A DNA stretch of 20,034 bases from a virus: the IMG/VR virus record IMGVR_UViG_3300049225_000088, positions 1 to 20,034 of that record, one strand, 5' to 3'. The notes below the pieces were generated by a model that ran no database searches, was not told the DNA's origin, and saw nothing but the letters and a program-made list of their open reading frames with translations. The position numbers and the translations under genes were made by a program. Of the stretch, positions 11,330-19,058 are shown in pieces; the stretch's first letter is position 1, and every line of letters starts with the position of its first letter.

Positions 11330-12583
11330 ATGAGTAATGGACGGTCTTGGCCTGCTGATAAGGTTGAGCGAAGGGACATTAAAACGCTGATACCTTATGC
11401 ACGAAACAGTCGCACCCATAGCGATGAGCAAATAACACAAATTGCGGCAAGTATAAAAGAATGGGGTTTTACTAATCCTATTTTGGTTGATGCCGATAAC
11501 GAAATTATTGCGGGGCATGGTAGGCTCCTAGCGGCAAAAAAGCTTAATTTACAAGAGGTTCCGTGTATTTTGGCCGATGGTTGGTCGGAAGCACAAAAGA
11601 AAGCTTATGTAATAGCAGATAACAAACTGGCCCTAAATGCAGGGTGGGACACTGATATGTTATCAATTGAGTTTTCAGAACTTAAAGATTTAGAATTTGA
11701 TTTAAGCCTAACGGGGTTTGATGCCGACGAGTTGGCTAAATTATTACAAGAGCCAGATAATGAAGGCTTGACCGATGAGGACGATGTTCCAGAGCCTCCG
11801 CAAAAACCTAAAACGGTTGAAGGTGATATTTGGGTTTTAGGCAATCACAGATTAATGTGTGGCGATAGCACCGACATAGATGCGGTTGAAAATTTAATGG
11901 ACGGTTCAAAAGCAGATATGGTTTTTACCGACCCGCCGTATAACGCTGATTACAAAAGCCGTGGCTCAAACGAACTTTTAAGGCAGGGTATAAAAAACGA
12001 TGCAATGAGCGACGATAAATTTGAGGATTTCATAAAAGGTTTTTTATCAACAATTTATGCAAACGTTAAAAGTGGAGCGGCATATTATATTTGTTGCAAA
12101 TGGAAAGATAGCTATCCTCGGTTTTATTTAAACCTGTCAACTTCGGGTATTAATGTTTCAAGTTGTATTGTTTGGAACAAAGGCTCTGGGGGTATGGGTT
12201 GGCAAGATTACCGTTACCAATATGAATTTATAATATATGGTTTCAAAGAAGGGTCAGCGCATTCGTGGTATGGTGGTCGCACGGAGACTGACATATGGGA
12301 GCAAAAAAGAGAGGCGCGGCAAAAATACGTTCACCCAACGCAAAAACCTGTGGAGCTTATCGAGAGGGCATTAAACAACAGTAGTAAGGCCGACGATGTT
12401 ATTTTAGATTTATTCGGGGGTTCTGGGTCAACGTTGGTGGCTTGTGAAAAGATTCATCGATACGCCAGACTTATGGAACTCGATCCCCAATATTGTGATG
12501 TTATTATTAAACGTTGGCAAGATTACACAGGGCAAGAAGCAATAAACGAACAAACAGGCAAAACTTATGCAGAGTCAAACTAA
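11330..12583 (+). CDS. ParB-domain/DNA methyltransferase fusion
   Basis: A 417-residue two-domain protein. Residues about 18-105 are a ParB-like domain (IPYARNSRTHSDEQITQIAA, then AGHGRLLAAKKL). Residues 165-405 are an N4/N6-type DNA methyltransferase of the beta order: catalytic DPPY (201-204) first, HPTQKP at 335-340, then the S-adenosylmethionine site FGGSGST (362-368). The reaction should be transfer of a methyl group to adenine or cytosine amino groups. Target sequence unknown, no paired restriction gene is seen. Such fusions are common just before phage terminases and may protect phage DNA or mark it for packaging. Confidence 0.9.
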   Translation: MSNGRSWPADKVERRDIKTLIPYARNSRTHSDEQITQIAASIKEWGFTNPILVDADNEIIAGHGRLLAAKKLNLQEVPCILADGWSEAQKKAYVIADNKLALNAGWDTDMLSIEFSELKDLEFDLSLTGFDADELAKLLQEPDNEGLTDEDDVPEPPQKPKTVEGDIWVLGNHRLMCGDSTDIDAVENLMDGSKADMVFTDPPYNADYKSRGSNELLRQGIKNDAMSDDKFEDFIKGFLSTIYANVKSGAAYYICCKWKDSYPRFYLNLSTSGINVSSCIVWNKGSGGMGWQDYRYQYEFIIYGFKEGSAHSWYGGRTETDIWEQKREARQKYVHPTQKPVELIERALNNSSKADDVILDLFGGSGSTLVACEKIHRYARLMELDPQYCDVIIKRWQDYTGQEAINEQTGKTYAESN

Positions 12584-12776
12584 AATTATGAGTATGGTTG
12601 AGGCAACAACAAATGTTGCTGTCGGATATATTGTAGCAACGGCGGCAACTTATGTTATATTGCCTTTGCACGGTTATGACGTAACTACATATGATGCACT
12701 ATCTATTTCGTTAGCTTTTACTTTTATATCGTTAGCACGTTCCTACATATTAAGAAGGTTTTTCAATAGGTTATAA
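12567..12776 (+). CDS. Small two-helix membrane protein, DUF7220-like
   Basis: A 69-residue protein with MSMVEATTNVAVGYIVATAA, a first membrane helix at about residues 14-33, a short loop (LHGYDVTTYD), a second helix at about 45-60 and a basic end ARSYILRRFF. This pattern matches a small phage membrane family found next to terminase genes. Function is unknown. It overlaps the methyltransferase by 17 bases and ends two bases before the small terminase start. The first ATG has no strong ribosome site of its own, so coupled translation is likely. Confidence 0.75.
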   Translation: MQSQTKIMSMVEATTNVAVGYIVATAATYVILPLHGYDVTTYDALSISLAFTFISLARSYILRRFFNRL

Positions 12777-12777
12777 A

Positions 12778-13155
12778 ATGTCTGAAATAAACAAAGGCGG
12801 AAGGCCAAAAATAGTTTTAACGGATGAGCAAAAACGTGAAGTTGAAACATTGGCGGCAGTTTTAACAACAGAACAGATAGCTGATTATTTCAGTATAAGC
12901 AGGCGTGTTTTCTTTGATATATTGGAAAGGGATGAGGAAGTTTCTGCACTATATAAAAAGGGAAAAGCTAGGGCTGTTGGATTTGTAGCGCAAAATTTAA
13001 TCCAAAAAGCTAGGTCGGGTGACTTGGGCGCACAAATATTTTATTTAAAAACTAGGGCAGGGTGGAAAGAAACGCAACGCATCGAAGGCGCAGGCGACAC
13101 AGGCGAACACGTTATAGCTTATAAGTGGTTGGACGATGACGACGAGGACGATTAA
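12778..13155 (+). CDS. terS: Terminase small subunit
   Basis: A 125-residue DNA-recognition subunit for packaging. GGRPKIVLTDEQKREVETLA leads into a helix-turn-helix (LTTEQIADYFSISRRVFFDI, residues 29-48), then an oligomerisation-like helical region (AVGFVAQNLIQKARSGDLGA) and YLKTRAGWKET, which is characteristic of this subunit family. The acidic tail DDDDEDD may contact the large subunit. The large subunit starts inside its last codons (20-base overlap in another frame). Confidence 0.85.
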   Translation: MSEINKGGRPKIVLTDEQKREVETLAAVLTTEQIADYFSISRRVFFDILERDEEVSALYKKGKARAVGFVAQNLIQKARSGDLGAQIFYLKTRAGWKETQRIEGAGDTGEHVIAYKWLDDDDEDD

Positions 13156-14395
13156 CTACCGCCCCCGAAAGCTAGTAAAAAGTTTTCACAAACGCCAAGA
13201 AAGATTTGCTGTAATTGTTGCTCACCGTAGGTTTGGCAAAACAGTGGCGGCTATAAACGATTTAATAAAAACGGCATTAACCACAGACCGCAAAAATGTC
13301 AGGGTTGCTTATATTGCGCCATACTACCGACAAGCCAAGGCAATAGCGTGGGATTACCTGTTAGAATATACAAAAGACGTTGAAGGGGTTGTTTACAATA
13401 CTTCCGAACTTCGTGCCGACTTTCCTAATGGGGCTAGATTTAGGCTATTTGGGGCTGACAACTACGATGCTATGCGTGGTTTGTATTTTGATAGCGTTGT
13501 ACTAGACGAGCCTGCCGACTTTCCCGCAAACGCTTGGCCAATGGTTATCAGGCCATCATTAGCAGACAGGCAAGGTAAAGCGACTTTTATAGGAACGCCA
13601 AAAGGAAAAAATGATTTTTGGGAAATTTATAACAATGCACAAAAAAACGAAAATTGGTTTTGTGCCATGTATAAAGCAGATGAAACCGAAATATTAGATA
13701 AATTTGAATTAGAAGAAGCAAAGGAAACTATGGGCGAAGATAGGTTTGCTCAAGAGTTTCTTTGCAGTTTTGAAGCGGCAATACAAGGTTCTTATTATGC
13801 TGTTGAAATGAAGAAAGCAAAAACCGAAAAAAGAATTACATCTGTTCCATATGACCCTTCAACAAGTGTAATTGTAAGTTACGACTTAGGAATTGGTGAT
13901 AGTACCGCTTTGTGGTTTGCACAGTTTGTTGGTCAAGAAATACATTTAATAGATTATTACGAAAATAGTGGTGTAGGTTTAGACCATTATGCAAAAGTTT
14001 TAGATGAAAAAGGTTATCATTACGAAGCACATATTATGCCCCACGATGTTAGAGTTAAAGAATTAGGCACTGGAAAAAGTCGTTTAGAAACTTTAGATAA
14101 TTTGGGAATAAGAAATATCGAAATAGCACCCAGATTAAGTATTGATGACGGAATACAAGCTTCTAGGTCTATGCTTAACAAATGTTGGTTTGACGAAAAA
14201 AAATGTGAGCGTGGTATCGAAGCATTGTTGCAATACCGAAGGGAGTTTGATGAAAAACTAAAATCTTGGCGTGGTCGCCCTTTGCACGATTGGACTTCAC
14301 ACGGCGCAGATAGCTTTAGATATTTGGCTGTTGGCTATAGGCCAAGCATAGATTGGGGCGAACCTATAAAACGTAATCTAAAGGGTATAGCGTAA
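13136..14395 (+). CDS. terL: Terminase large subunit
   Basis: A 419-residue packaging motor with ATPase and nuclease domains. The ATPase has a Walker A variant AHRRFGKT (residues 29-36), Walker B VVLDEP (121-126, with E125) and the coupling motif FIGTPKG (151-157). The nuclease has D250 in SYDLGIGDSTALWF, an acidic site near 273-276 (DYYE) and D392 in DWTSHGADSFRYLA, the RNase H-like arrangement of Terminase_6C. The size is usual. No portal gene follows, which is unexpected because portal normally comes next. Confidence 0.95.
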   Translation: MTTRTINYRPRKLVKSFHKRQERFAVIVAHRRFGKTVAAINDLIKTALTTDRKNVRVAYIAPYYRQAKAIAWDYLLEYTKDVEGVVYNTSELRADFPNGARFRLFGADNYDAMRGLYFDSVVLDEPADFPANAWPMVIRPSLADRQGKATFIGTPKGKNDFWEIYNNAQKNENWFCAMYKADETEILDKFELEEAKETMGEDRFAQEFLCSFEAAIQGSYYAVEMKKAKTEKRITSVPYDPSTSVIVSYDLGIGDSTALWFAQFVGQEIHLIDYYENSGVGLDHYAKVLDEKGYHYEAHIMPHDVRVKELGTGKSRLETLDNLGIRNIEIAPRLSIDDGIQASRSMLNKCWFDEKKCERGIEALLQYRREFDEKLKSWRGRPLHDWTSHGADSFRYLAVGYRPSIDWGEPIKRNLKGIA

Positions 14396-14437
14396 TTTAA
14401 TTTTATATGTTATAGAGATTCTTATAGGAGGGTGGCT

Positions 14438-14608
14438 ATGGCAAAACCAGTTTGGAAAAGTAAAAATCCAAAACCTAAAAGTAAGCGGCGCAAAATGACC
14501 GCCAAGGAAGAAGCCAAAGCGAAGCGCACCGCAAAAGCGGCAGGCCGACCCTACCCTAATATGGTTGACAATTTACGAGCTATGAAAAAGAAGAAAAGGA
14601 AAAAGTAA
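14438..14608 (+). CDS. Very basic small protein, 56 aa
   Basis: ATG at 14438 after an AGGAGG ribosome site (14427-14432) and TAA at 14606-14608 encode 56 residues: MAKPVWKSKNPKPKSKRRKM, then an alanine/lysine helix (EEAKAKRTAKAAG), RPYPNMVDNLRAM and a KKKKRKK tail. Its extreme basicity suggests contact with DNA, RNA or an acidic virion protein. It overlaps the next start codon (TAATG). No family is known to me, though small basic genes after the terminase are frequent in marine phages. Confidence 0.75.
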   Translation: MAKPVWKSKNPKPKSKRRKMTAKEEAKAKRTAKAAGRPYPNMVDNLRAMKKKKRKK

Positions 14609-14652
14609 TGCCCTATGGTAAAGGTAAGAAAAAAGGCGGCAAGAAAAAATAA
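14608..14652 (+). CDS. 14-aa lysine/glycine micropeptide
   Basis: ATGCCC at 14608 starts MPYGKGKKKGGKKK and stops at 14650-14652. The start overlaps the stop of the 56-residue gene by one base, and the next gene starts on the very next base. The upstream AAAAGGAAAAAG gives a ribosome site. Perfect framing within an operon and the organised MPYGKG start argue for translation. The length means it could still be only a linker for coupled translation. Function is unknown. Confidence 0.5.
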   Translation: MPYGKGKKKGGKKK

Positions 14653-15051
14653 ATGGCTTACACTAGCTTGATGGATATGTTTGACGGCGGCGGCGCAGGC
14701 CGTTCTGGTGCAACATTTCAAGGTGGTGGGCTATTAAGTGCATTAGCAAACAGGTTTGCCAAGCCTATAGGTTCTCAGCGTAGAAGTTCAGAAAACCTAT
14801 CTAATATGATTAACCAGTTACAAAGCGGTGGAATGTCAAACAAATCCATTCCCAATATTATTGATATGACTGGCGAAGTAGAAGACCTTTCTGGGGTTGG
14901 CATACCAGAAAAAATAAATGTAAGTGAATTAGACGATATATCTTTTAAAGAATTTTCAGAATTAGCTTTGCCAGTTTTTGAAGAAAAAGGTGTAACTCCA
15001 TCTTATGATGATTTATTAAGGGCATATGTTAATTATTTAAATAGGCCATAG
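14653..15051 (+). CDS. Unknown protein of the packaging/structural block, 132 aa
   Basis: A 132-residue protein. The first 40 residues are glycine-rich (MFDGGGAGRSGATFQGGGLL), the middle is polar and probably disordered, and the last 40 are acidic and helical (SFKEFSELALPVFEEKG, then a tyrosine/leucine-rich end). No domain is recognised. Context between the terminase and adaptor suggests a minor virion or assembly protein. The start directly abuts the micropeptide stop, with AAGGCGGCAAG as a possible ribosome site. Confidence 0.65.
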   Translation: MAYTSLMDMFDGGGAGRSGATFQGGGLLSALANRFAKPIGSQRRSSENLSNMINQLQSGGMSNKSIPNIIDMTGEVEDLSGVGIPEKINVSELDDISFKEFSELALPVFEEKGVTPSYDDLLRAYVNYLNRP

Positions 15052-15052
15052 A

Positions 15053-15313
15053 ATGGCAAAAGACCCTAGACTAAAACGTGCAGGAGTTAGCGGATACAAC
15101 AAGCCAAAACGTACCCCTAGCCACCCTAAAAAATCCCACATAGTTGTCGCAAAAGAAGGTAGTAAAATAAAAACTATTCGCTTTGGGCAACAAGGCGTTA
15201 AAGGTGATAAAAAGATGACCAAACGAAATAAAGCTTTTAAAGCAAGGCAAAAAAAATGGATAGATAGGGGCAAAATGTCGGCGGCTTATTGGGCAAACAA
15301 AGTAAAGTGGTGA
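15053..15313 (+). CDS. Basic small protein, DUF6321-like, 86 aa
   Basis: An 86-residue strongly basic protein. KSHIVVAKEGSKIKTIRFGQ (residues 27-46) followed by QGVKGDKK and a lysine/arginine helix ending KMSAAYWANKVKW looks like the small phage family I know as DUF6321. The function is not established; it may bind nucleic acid. It starts one base after the previous stop. The likeness is by motif recall, so the family name is tentative. Confidence 0.65.
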   Translation: MAKDPRLKRAGVSGYNKPKRTPSHPKKSHIVVAKEGSKIKTIRFGQQGVKGDKKMTKRNKAFKARQKKWIDRGKMSAAYWANKVKW

Positions 15314-15318
15314 TATAG

Positions 15319-15936
15319 ATGCCATTATCAAATTATACAGAACTAAAGGCAAGTATAGCTGACACGCTAAACAGAGATGATTTAACGGCAGTTATACCAG
15401 ATTTTATAAAACTAGCTGAAGCCCAATTAAATAGAGATTTAAGGCATTGGCAAATGGAAGATAGGGTTATTGCAACAGCCGACCAACAATATTTAAGTTT
15501 ACCCAATAACTTCATTAGTCCTATTAGAATTACTATGACCGCTAGCCCAACACATACTTTAGAATTAATAAGTCCTTTTGATATTTCTAAAATGCGAATG
15601 CAAAATTCTGATAATGTGGGTCGGCCTGAGTTTTATGCTGTAGTGGACGGGTCTTTTGAATTATATCCAACGCCAGATGCAGATTATGTAGTCGAGCTTG
15701 TTTATTATGAAAACATACCTGATATAGCCGCAAACACTACAAACTGGCTTTTAACAAATTACCCTGATGCTTATTTGTATGGTTCACTGCTTCACAGTTC
15801 GCCATATTTGCAAGAAGACCAGAGAGTAGCAGTCTGGAATGCGTTGTATCTAAACGCTGTTTCTGCTATAAATTTAGAAGGAGAGCGAGCTAGAACATCG
15901 GGTTCGGGTCGTAGAATACAAATTAGGAGCTATTAA
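15319..15936 (+). CDS. Head-tail adaptor, P22 gp4-like
   Basis: A 205-residue protein. The start YTELKASIADTLNRDDLTAV, then IPDFIKLAEAQLNRDLRHWQ matches the helical N-terminus of gp4-type adaptors. LPNNFISPIRITM, a YPTPD motif at residues 118-122, and a C-terminal helix (LYGSLLHSSPYLQEDQRVAV) complete the usual pattern. In P22 this protein binds below the portal ring and stabilises packaged DNA, extending the neck for the tail. Its presence points to a short-tailed virion. The portal it should contact is not in the window. Confidence 0.75.
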   Translation: MPLSNYTELKASIADTLNRDDLTAVIPDFIKLAEAQLNRDLRHWQMEDRVIATADQQYLSLPNNFISPIRITMTASPTHTLELISPFDISKMRMQNSDNVGRPEFYAVVDGSFELYPTPDADYVVELVYYENIPDIAANTTNWLLTNYPDAYLYGSLLHSSPYLQEDQRVAVWNALYLNAVSAINLEGERARTSGSGRRIQIRSY

Positions 15937-16368
15937 ATGGCAAGTTTTACAAAAGTAAATGACTTTGTGGTCAACCTAGCGAACGCGATGGACATGAACG
16001 CTGACACGTTTAAAGTTGCGCTTTCTAACACTGACCCAACATCTGGAACAAGTGTCGTAACAGATGGAAACGGTGTATTGGCTAATTGTGCTGAAATATC
16101 GTATACAAATCTTTCCGACAGAACATTGGCAAACGTAACCAGTACGCAAACAGGTGGCGTTTATAAATTATCGGCAGACGATAAAGTTTTGACCGCATCT
16201 GGCGGTTCTGTAGCGGCTTTTAGATATGTTGTTATTTATAACGATACACCAACCTCCCCCGCAGACCCTATAGTCGGTTATTATGATTATGGGTCATCAT
16301 TAACACTTAATGATGGTGACACGTTTACAATCGACATCGGTACTAACGGACTATTAACACTTACTTAG
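15937..16368 (+). CDS. Virion structural protein, 143 aa
   Basis: A 143-residue, beta-rich protein starting MASFTKVNDFVVNLANAMDM, with TFKVALSNTDPTSGTSVVTD soon after. The alternation of short strands and turns, few charged residues, and YRVV..YNDT-type strands suggest a jelly-roll or Ig-like virion domain. Similar small structural proteins appear beside fibres in marine phages, but the exact role (decoration, tail or fibre base) is unknown. It follows the adaptor with its ATG immediately after the stop. Confidence 0.6.
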   Translation: MASFTKVNDFVVNLANAMDMNADTFKVALSNTDPTSGTSVVTDGNGVLANCAEISYTNLSDRTLANVTSTQTGGVYKLSADDKVLTASGGSVAAFRYVVIYNDTPTSPADPIVGYYDYGSSLTLNDGDTFTIDIGTNGLLTLT

Positions 16369-16380
16369 TAGGAGCGCATC

Positions 16381-17415
16381 ATGGCAAAACTATTTAACAG
16401 AGCCAAGATGAACACCTCAACAAGTGGCTCGGGAACTTTAACATTAACTACAGCCGACACTGGTTATCAAACATTTGCTGATGCGGGTGTTACAAATGGC
16501 GATGTAGTTGCATACGTTATAGAAGAAGGAACAAACTGGGAGATAGGAACAGGAACTTATTCTTCAAGTGGGACTACCTTAACAAGAACACCAACTGAGA
16601 GCAGTGGTGGCGGCAGTGCTATTTCATTAGGTGGGACTGCAAAAGTTTTTATCACTGCATTATCTGACGATTTTGGCAAGGTACAGCATGATGGCGTTAC
16701 TAAAATGGTGGCGCACTCTAGCGGTATTACTGTTACTGGTAATGTTACTGTTAGTGGAAATGTAGATGGCAGAAACCTTGCAACAGATGGCACAAAGCTA
16801 GATGGTGTTGCAACTAATGCTGATGTAACATCTACAGCTTTGCCAAGTGCATTAACAGGGTTATCAACAGAAACAAGTTTATCAGGTTCCGATATAATAC
16901 CAGTATATGATGGTACTTCTGCAACTTGGAAAAAAGCAACAATAACAAATGCTTCCTTACAAGGACCAACTGGACCAACTGGGTCAACAGGTTCGCAAGG
17001 GGCGCAAGGCAATACTGGACCAACTGGACCAACTGGACCCGCAGGCTCAAACGGTTCTACTGGACCCACAGGACCCACAGGACCAACAGGACCTCGAGGA
17101 CCTACTGGACCTACTGGACCGCGCGGACCAACTGGACCGACAGGACCTACTGGAAATGCCGCGACAGGTTGGAACCAAGTGGGTTCTTATGCTCAAATAC
17201 AATGGGCAGGGTCAGGGCTAAGACACGCAGGGTCAACCGTTGGGTCTAGCAGTTTATACGCTTGCAGTAACTATGCCTATCTTTATGGTGGACACTCTAC
17301 AACCAACAGGCCAAGCGGCTCTTGGAGGCTTATGGGTGGTCTTGGTAGATATAACGGTTCATCAAACTTAAACCGTGACGATATGTATGCGTCAGTATTT
17401 GTGAGGTATGCTTAA
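16381..17415 (+). CDS. Collagen-like tail fibre protein
   Basis: A 344-residue receptor-binding fibre candidate. Residues 1-95 form a conserved anchoring domain ([19 protein letters not shown] and [11 protein letters not shown]). Residues 110-150 contain [20 protein letters not shown], a spacer common in marine fibres. Residues 195-260 carry 22 Gly-X-Y triplets, mostly GPT. The last 80 residues are glycine/tyrosine/serine-rich and look like a compact tip. The collagen segment should make a trimeric rod. AGGAG precedes the start. All repeat prolines are at X, with none at Y. Confidence 0.85.
   Translation: MAKLFNRAKMNTSTSGSGTLTLTTADTGYQTFADAGVTNGDVVAYVIEEGTNWEIGTGTYSSSGTTLTRTPTESSGGGSAISLGGTAKVFITALSDDFGKVQHDGVTKMVAHSSGITVTGNVTVSGNVDGRNLATDGTKLDGVATNADVTSTALPSALTGLSTETSLSGSDIIPVYDGTSATWKKATITNASLQGPTGPTGSTGSQGAQGNTGPTGPTGPAGSNGSTGPTGPTGPTGPRGPTGPTGPRGPTGPTGPTGNAATGWNQVGSYAQIQWAGSGLRHAGSTVGSSSLYACSNYAYLYGGHSTTNRPSGSWRLMGGLGRYNGSSNLNRDDMYASVFVRYA
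16963..17160 (+). repeat. Collagen-like Gly-X-Y coding repeat
   Basis: Twenty-two uninterrupted triplets. Twelve are GPT, with two GPR and one GPA, and the rest [15 protein letters not shown] and GNA. The DNA repeats as near-copies of GGACCNACT and GGACCNACA with varied third bases. This suggests both repeat expansion and selection on the protein. It is a likely hot spot for length change. Confidence 0.9.
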
Positions 17416-17840
17416 TGTCTATTCCAATTACAGAATACCGTAATGCTAAAGTTTTAACGGAAGACGGTGGGCGCATAGATGTTGAAATAAACCACCCTGA
17501 TTATGGTTGGATAGAATACACGCTTGATGTTGAAGATACCGACATGACCATAGATAACAGCGCATTAATGACCTTAATCGGTGACGATAAAGAACCTTAT
17601 GTTGCCCCTACAGCCGAAGCAATCGCGGCTGAAAAGGCTTTTGTTATAAGGGAAGAAAGGGGTTTTAGGTTGGCGCAATTAGATATTATTCTTTCTAATC
17701 CTTTACGTTGGGATGCAATGTCGGACGAAGAAAAAGCTCCTTGGATAGCCTACAGAACGGCATTATTAGATGTTCCACAGCAATCATCTTTTCCAGAAAG
17801 TGTTACTTGGCCTGCCTCCCCCGATGGTATGTTTTCGTAA
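17415..17840 (+). CDS. Tail assembly chaperone-like protein, 141 aa
   Basis: A 141-residue protein in two parts. Residues 1-75 are beta-rich (GGRIDVEINHPDYGWIEYTL). The second half has RGFRLAQLDIILSNPLRWDA, then WIAYRTALLDVPQQSSFPES and VTWPASP. This phrase (x-R-x-x-L...W-x-x-Y-R-x-A-L-x-D-x-P-x-x-x-x-F-P...W-P) is the signature of Phage_tail_APC-type domains found at the end of tail fibre or chaperone proteins. It probably helps fold or attach the adjacent fibre. It overlaps that gene's stop by one base. Confidence 0.75.
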   Translation: MSIPITEYRNAKVLTEDGGRIDVEINHPDYGWIEYTLDVEDTDMTIDNSALMTLIGDDKEPYVAPTAEAIAAEKAFVIREERGFRLAQLDIILSNPLRWDAMSDEEKAPWIAYRTALLDVPQQSSFPESVTWPASPDGMFS

Positions 17841-18505
17841 TGGATATAAAAGAAATTAATTTACTAGGAAATCGTTCGTTTCAAATAGATAATTTTTACG
17901 ACCACCCTGCTTATATTATGGATATGGTGTTATCAGGACCACCAAATAAAGTAATGACTGAACACCCACTACATGGTGATGAGTTTTTTGATTTGCGCCA
18001 TCATAGAAAAGAGCCAACGCTAGAAAAATATACAGACCAATTAGTTGAGATATTAGATAGTGAATTGCAATCTTTTGATGTTTATAAAGAGGAGGGTTGC
18101 GATGTTTTGGACACTAATTTTATGCGGTGGAAAAAATCAGATTGGAATAATTACGAAGAAAATTTTTGGTTTCCGCATCAAGACGATGGTTGGGTATGTA
18201 TAGTATATTTAAATGAAGCCGAAACAAATGGAACAAATATTTATGTTGATAAACACGCAAGCATACATAGATACGGAGGCAAAAAAACGGCAGAAGACCG
18301 TCACCCTTGGAAACCTAAATCAGATTTTGAAATAGTAGATTATCTAGAACCAAAATTTAACAGGGGTTATTTGTTCAATGCAAAGCGCATACCTCATGGA
18401 GCCGCTATAAATGATGATACATATTTTTATTCCGAAGCAGACAAAAATTACAGTCGGCACAGATTAAACCAAGCTTTATTCTTTTTTCCAAGGCCACCAA
18501 AATAA
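17840..18505 (+). CDS. 2-oxoglutarate/Fe(II) oxygenase-like protein, DUF6445-type
   Basis: I place the start at 17840, which gives a TAATG overlap with the chaperone-like gene and the family N-terminus (MDIKEINLLGNRSFQIDNFY). The protein has 221 residues. H113 and D115 in WFPHQDDGW, H186 in RIPHGAA and R208 in SRHRLNQALFF form the H-x-D...H...R set expected for iron and 2-oxoglutarate binding. DUF6445 proteins resemble prolyl-hydroxylase folds and have no firm substrate. A second oxygenase follows with a one-base overlap, so they are likely produced together. Confidence 0.75.
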   Translation: MDIKEINLLGNRSFQIDNFYDHPAYIMDMVLSGPPNKVMTEHPLHGDEFFDLRHHRKEPTLEKYTDQLVEILDSELQSFDVYKEEGCDVLDTNFMRWKKSDWNNYEENFWFPHQDDGWVCIVYLNEAETNGTNIYVDKHASIHRYGGKKTAEDRHPWKPKSDFEIVDYLEPKFNRGYLFNAKRIPHGAAINDDTYFYSEADKNYSRHRLNQALFFFPRPPK

Positions 18506-19044
18506 TGCGACAAAACTGGCAATTATATAAAAGAAATATTGCGCCTGACGTAGTGCAAAATATTATTGACCAAGCAGGCGAAACAACAAAAGCAGGCACG
18601 TTTAATAACGCAGACGATAGTGTTCGAAGCAGTCGTGTTTGTTGGCTTACAAACGAAGATTGGCTTAAAGATTTGCTATTTCAGTATGTAGACCATTCAT
18701 GCCAAAATGCTTTTTATGTAAATGTTTTCAAAAATGCAGAAATACAATATACAGAATACCATGCTTCAGAAAATGGCCATTATGATTGGCATCACGACAT
18801 AGATTGGAACGCAAATGATGGTTTAGATAGAAAGCTTTCTATAACTGTTCAGTTAAGCGACATAAATGAATACGAGGGTGGCGACTTTCAATTTACAGAA
18901 GTTCCAAACCCAGAAATGGAAGATGCAAAGCAAAAAGGTACTGTTTTGATTTTTCCAAGCTATTTAATACATCAAGTTTCGCCAGTGACTAAAGGCGTAA
19001 GAAAATCACTTGTGGCATGGTTCAAGGGACCAAAGTGGCAATAG
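18505..19044 (+). CDS. 2-oxoglutarate/Fe(II) hydroxylase, PKHD type
   Basis: A 179-residue double-stranded beta-helix hydroxylase. H96 and D98 in HYDWHHDIDW, then LSITVQLSD and YEGGDFQF strands, H156 in PSYLIHQVSP and R166 in VRKSLVAWF form the complete iron/2-oxoglutarate site of PKHD (PiuC-like) enzymes. The expected reaction is hydroxylation of an amino-acid side chain or small molecule with release of succinate and CO2. Its place in the fibre region suggests a virion protein as target, but that is an inference. The other oxygenase lies immediately upstream. Confidence 0.85.
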   Translation: MRQNWQLYKRNIAPDVVQNIIDQAGETTKAGTFNNADDSVRSSRVCWLTNEDWLKDLLFQYVDHSCQNAFYVNVFKNAEIQYTEYHASENGHYDWHHDIDWNANDGLDRKLSITVQLSDINEYEGGDFQFTEVPNPEMEDAKQKGTVLIFPSYLIHQVSPVTKGVRKSLVAWFKGPKWQ

Positions 19045-19058
19045 AAAGGGTGTAAATT

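Noticed and set aside
16557-17078. A 173-codon minus-strand frame full of proline and valine opposite the fibre gene
   Set aside because: It is the complement of the collagen repeat; the repeated GGACCNACN keeps other frames open. There is no ribosome site and the plus-strand protein is clear.
17708-17839. Longer start for the first oxygenase at 17708
   Set aside because: The extension lies inside the chaperone-like gene in another frame, and the 17840 start has the usual TAATG overlap and family N-terminus.
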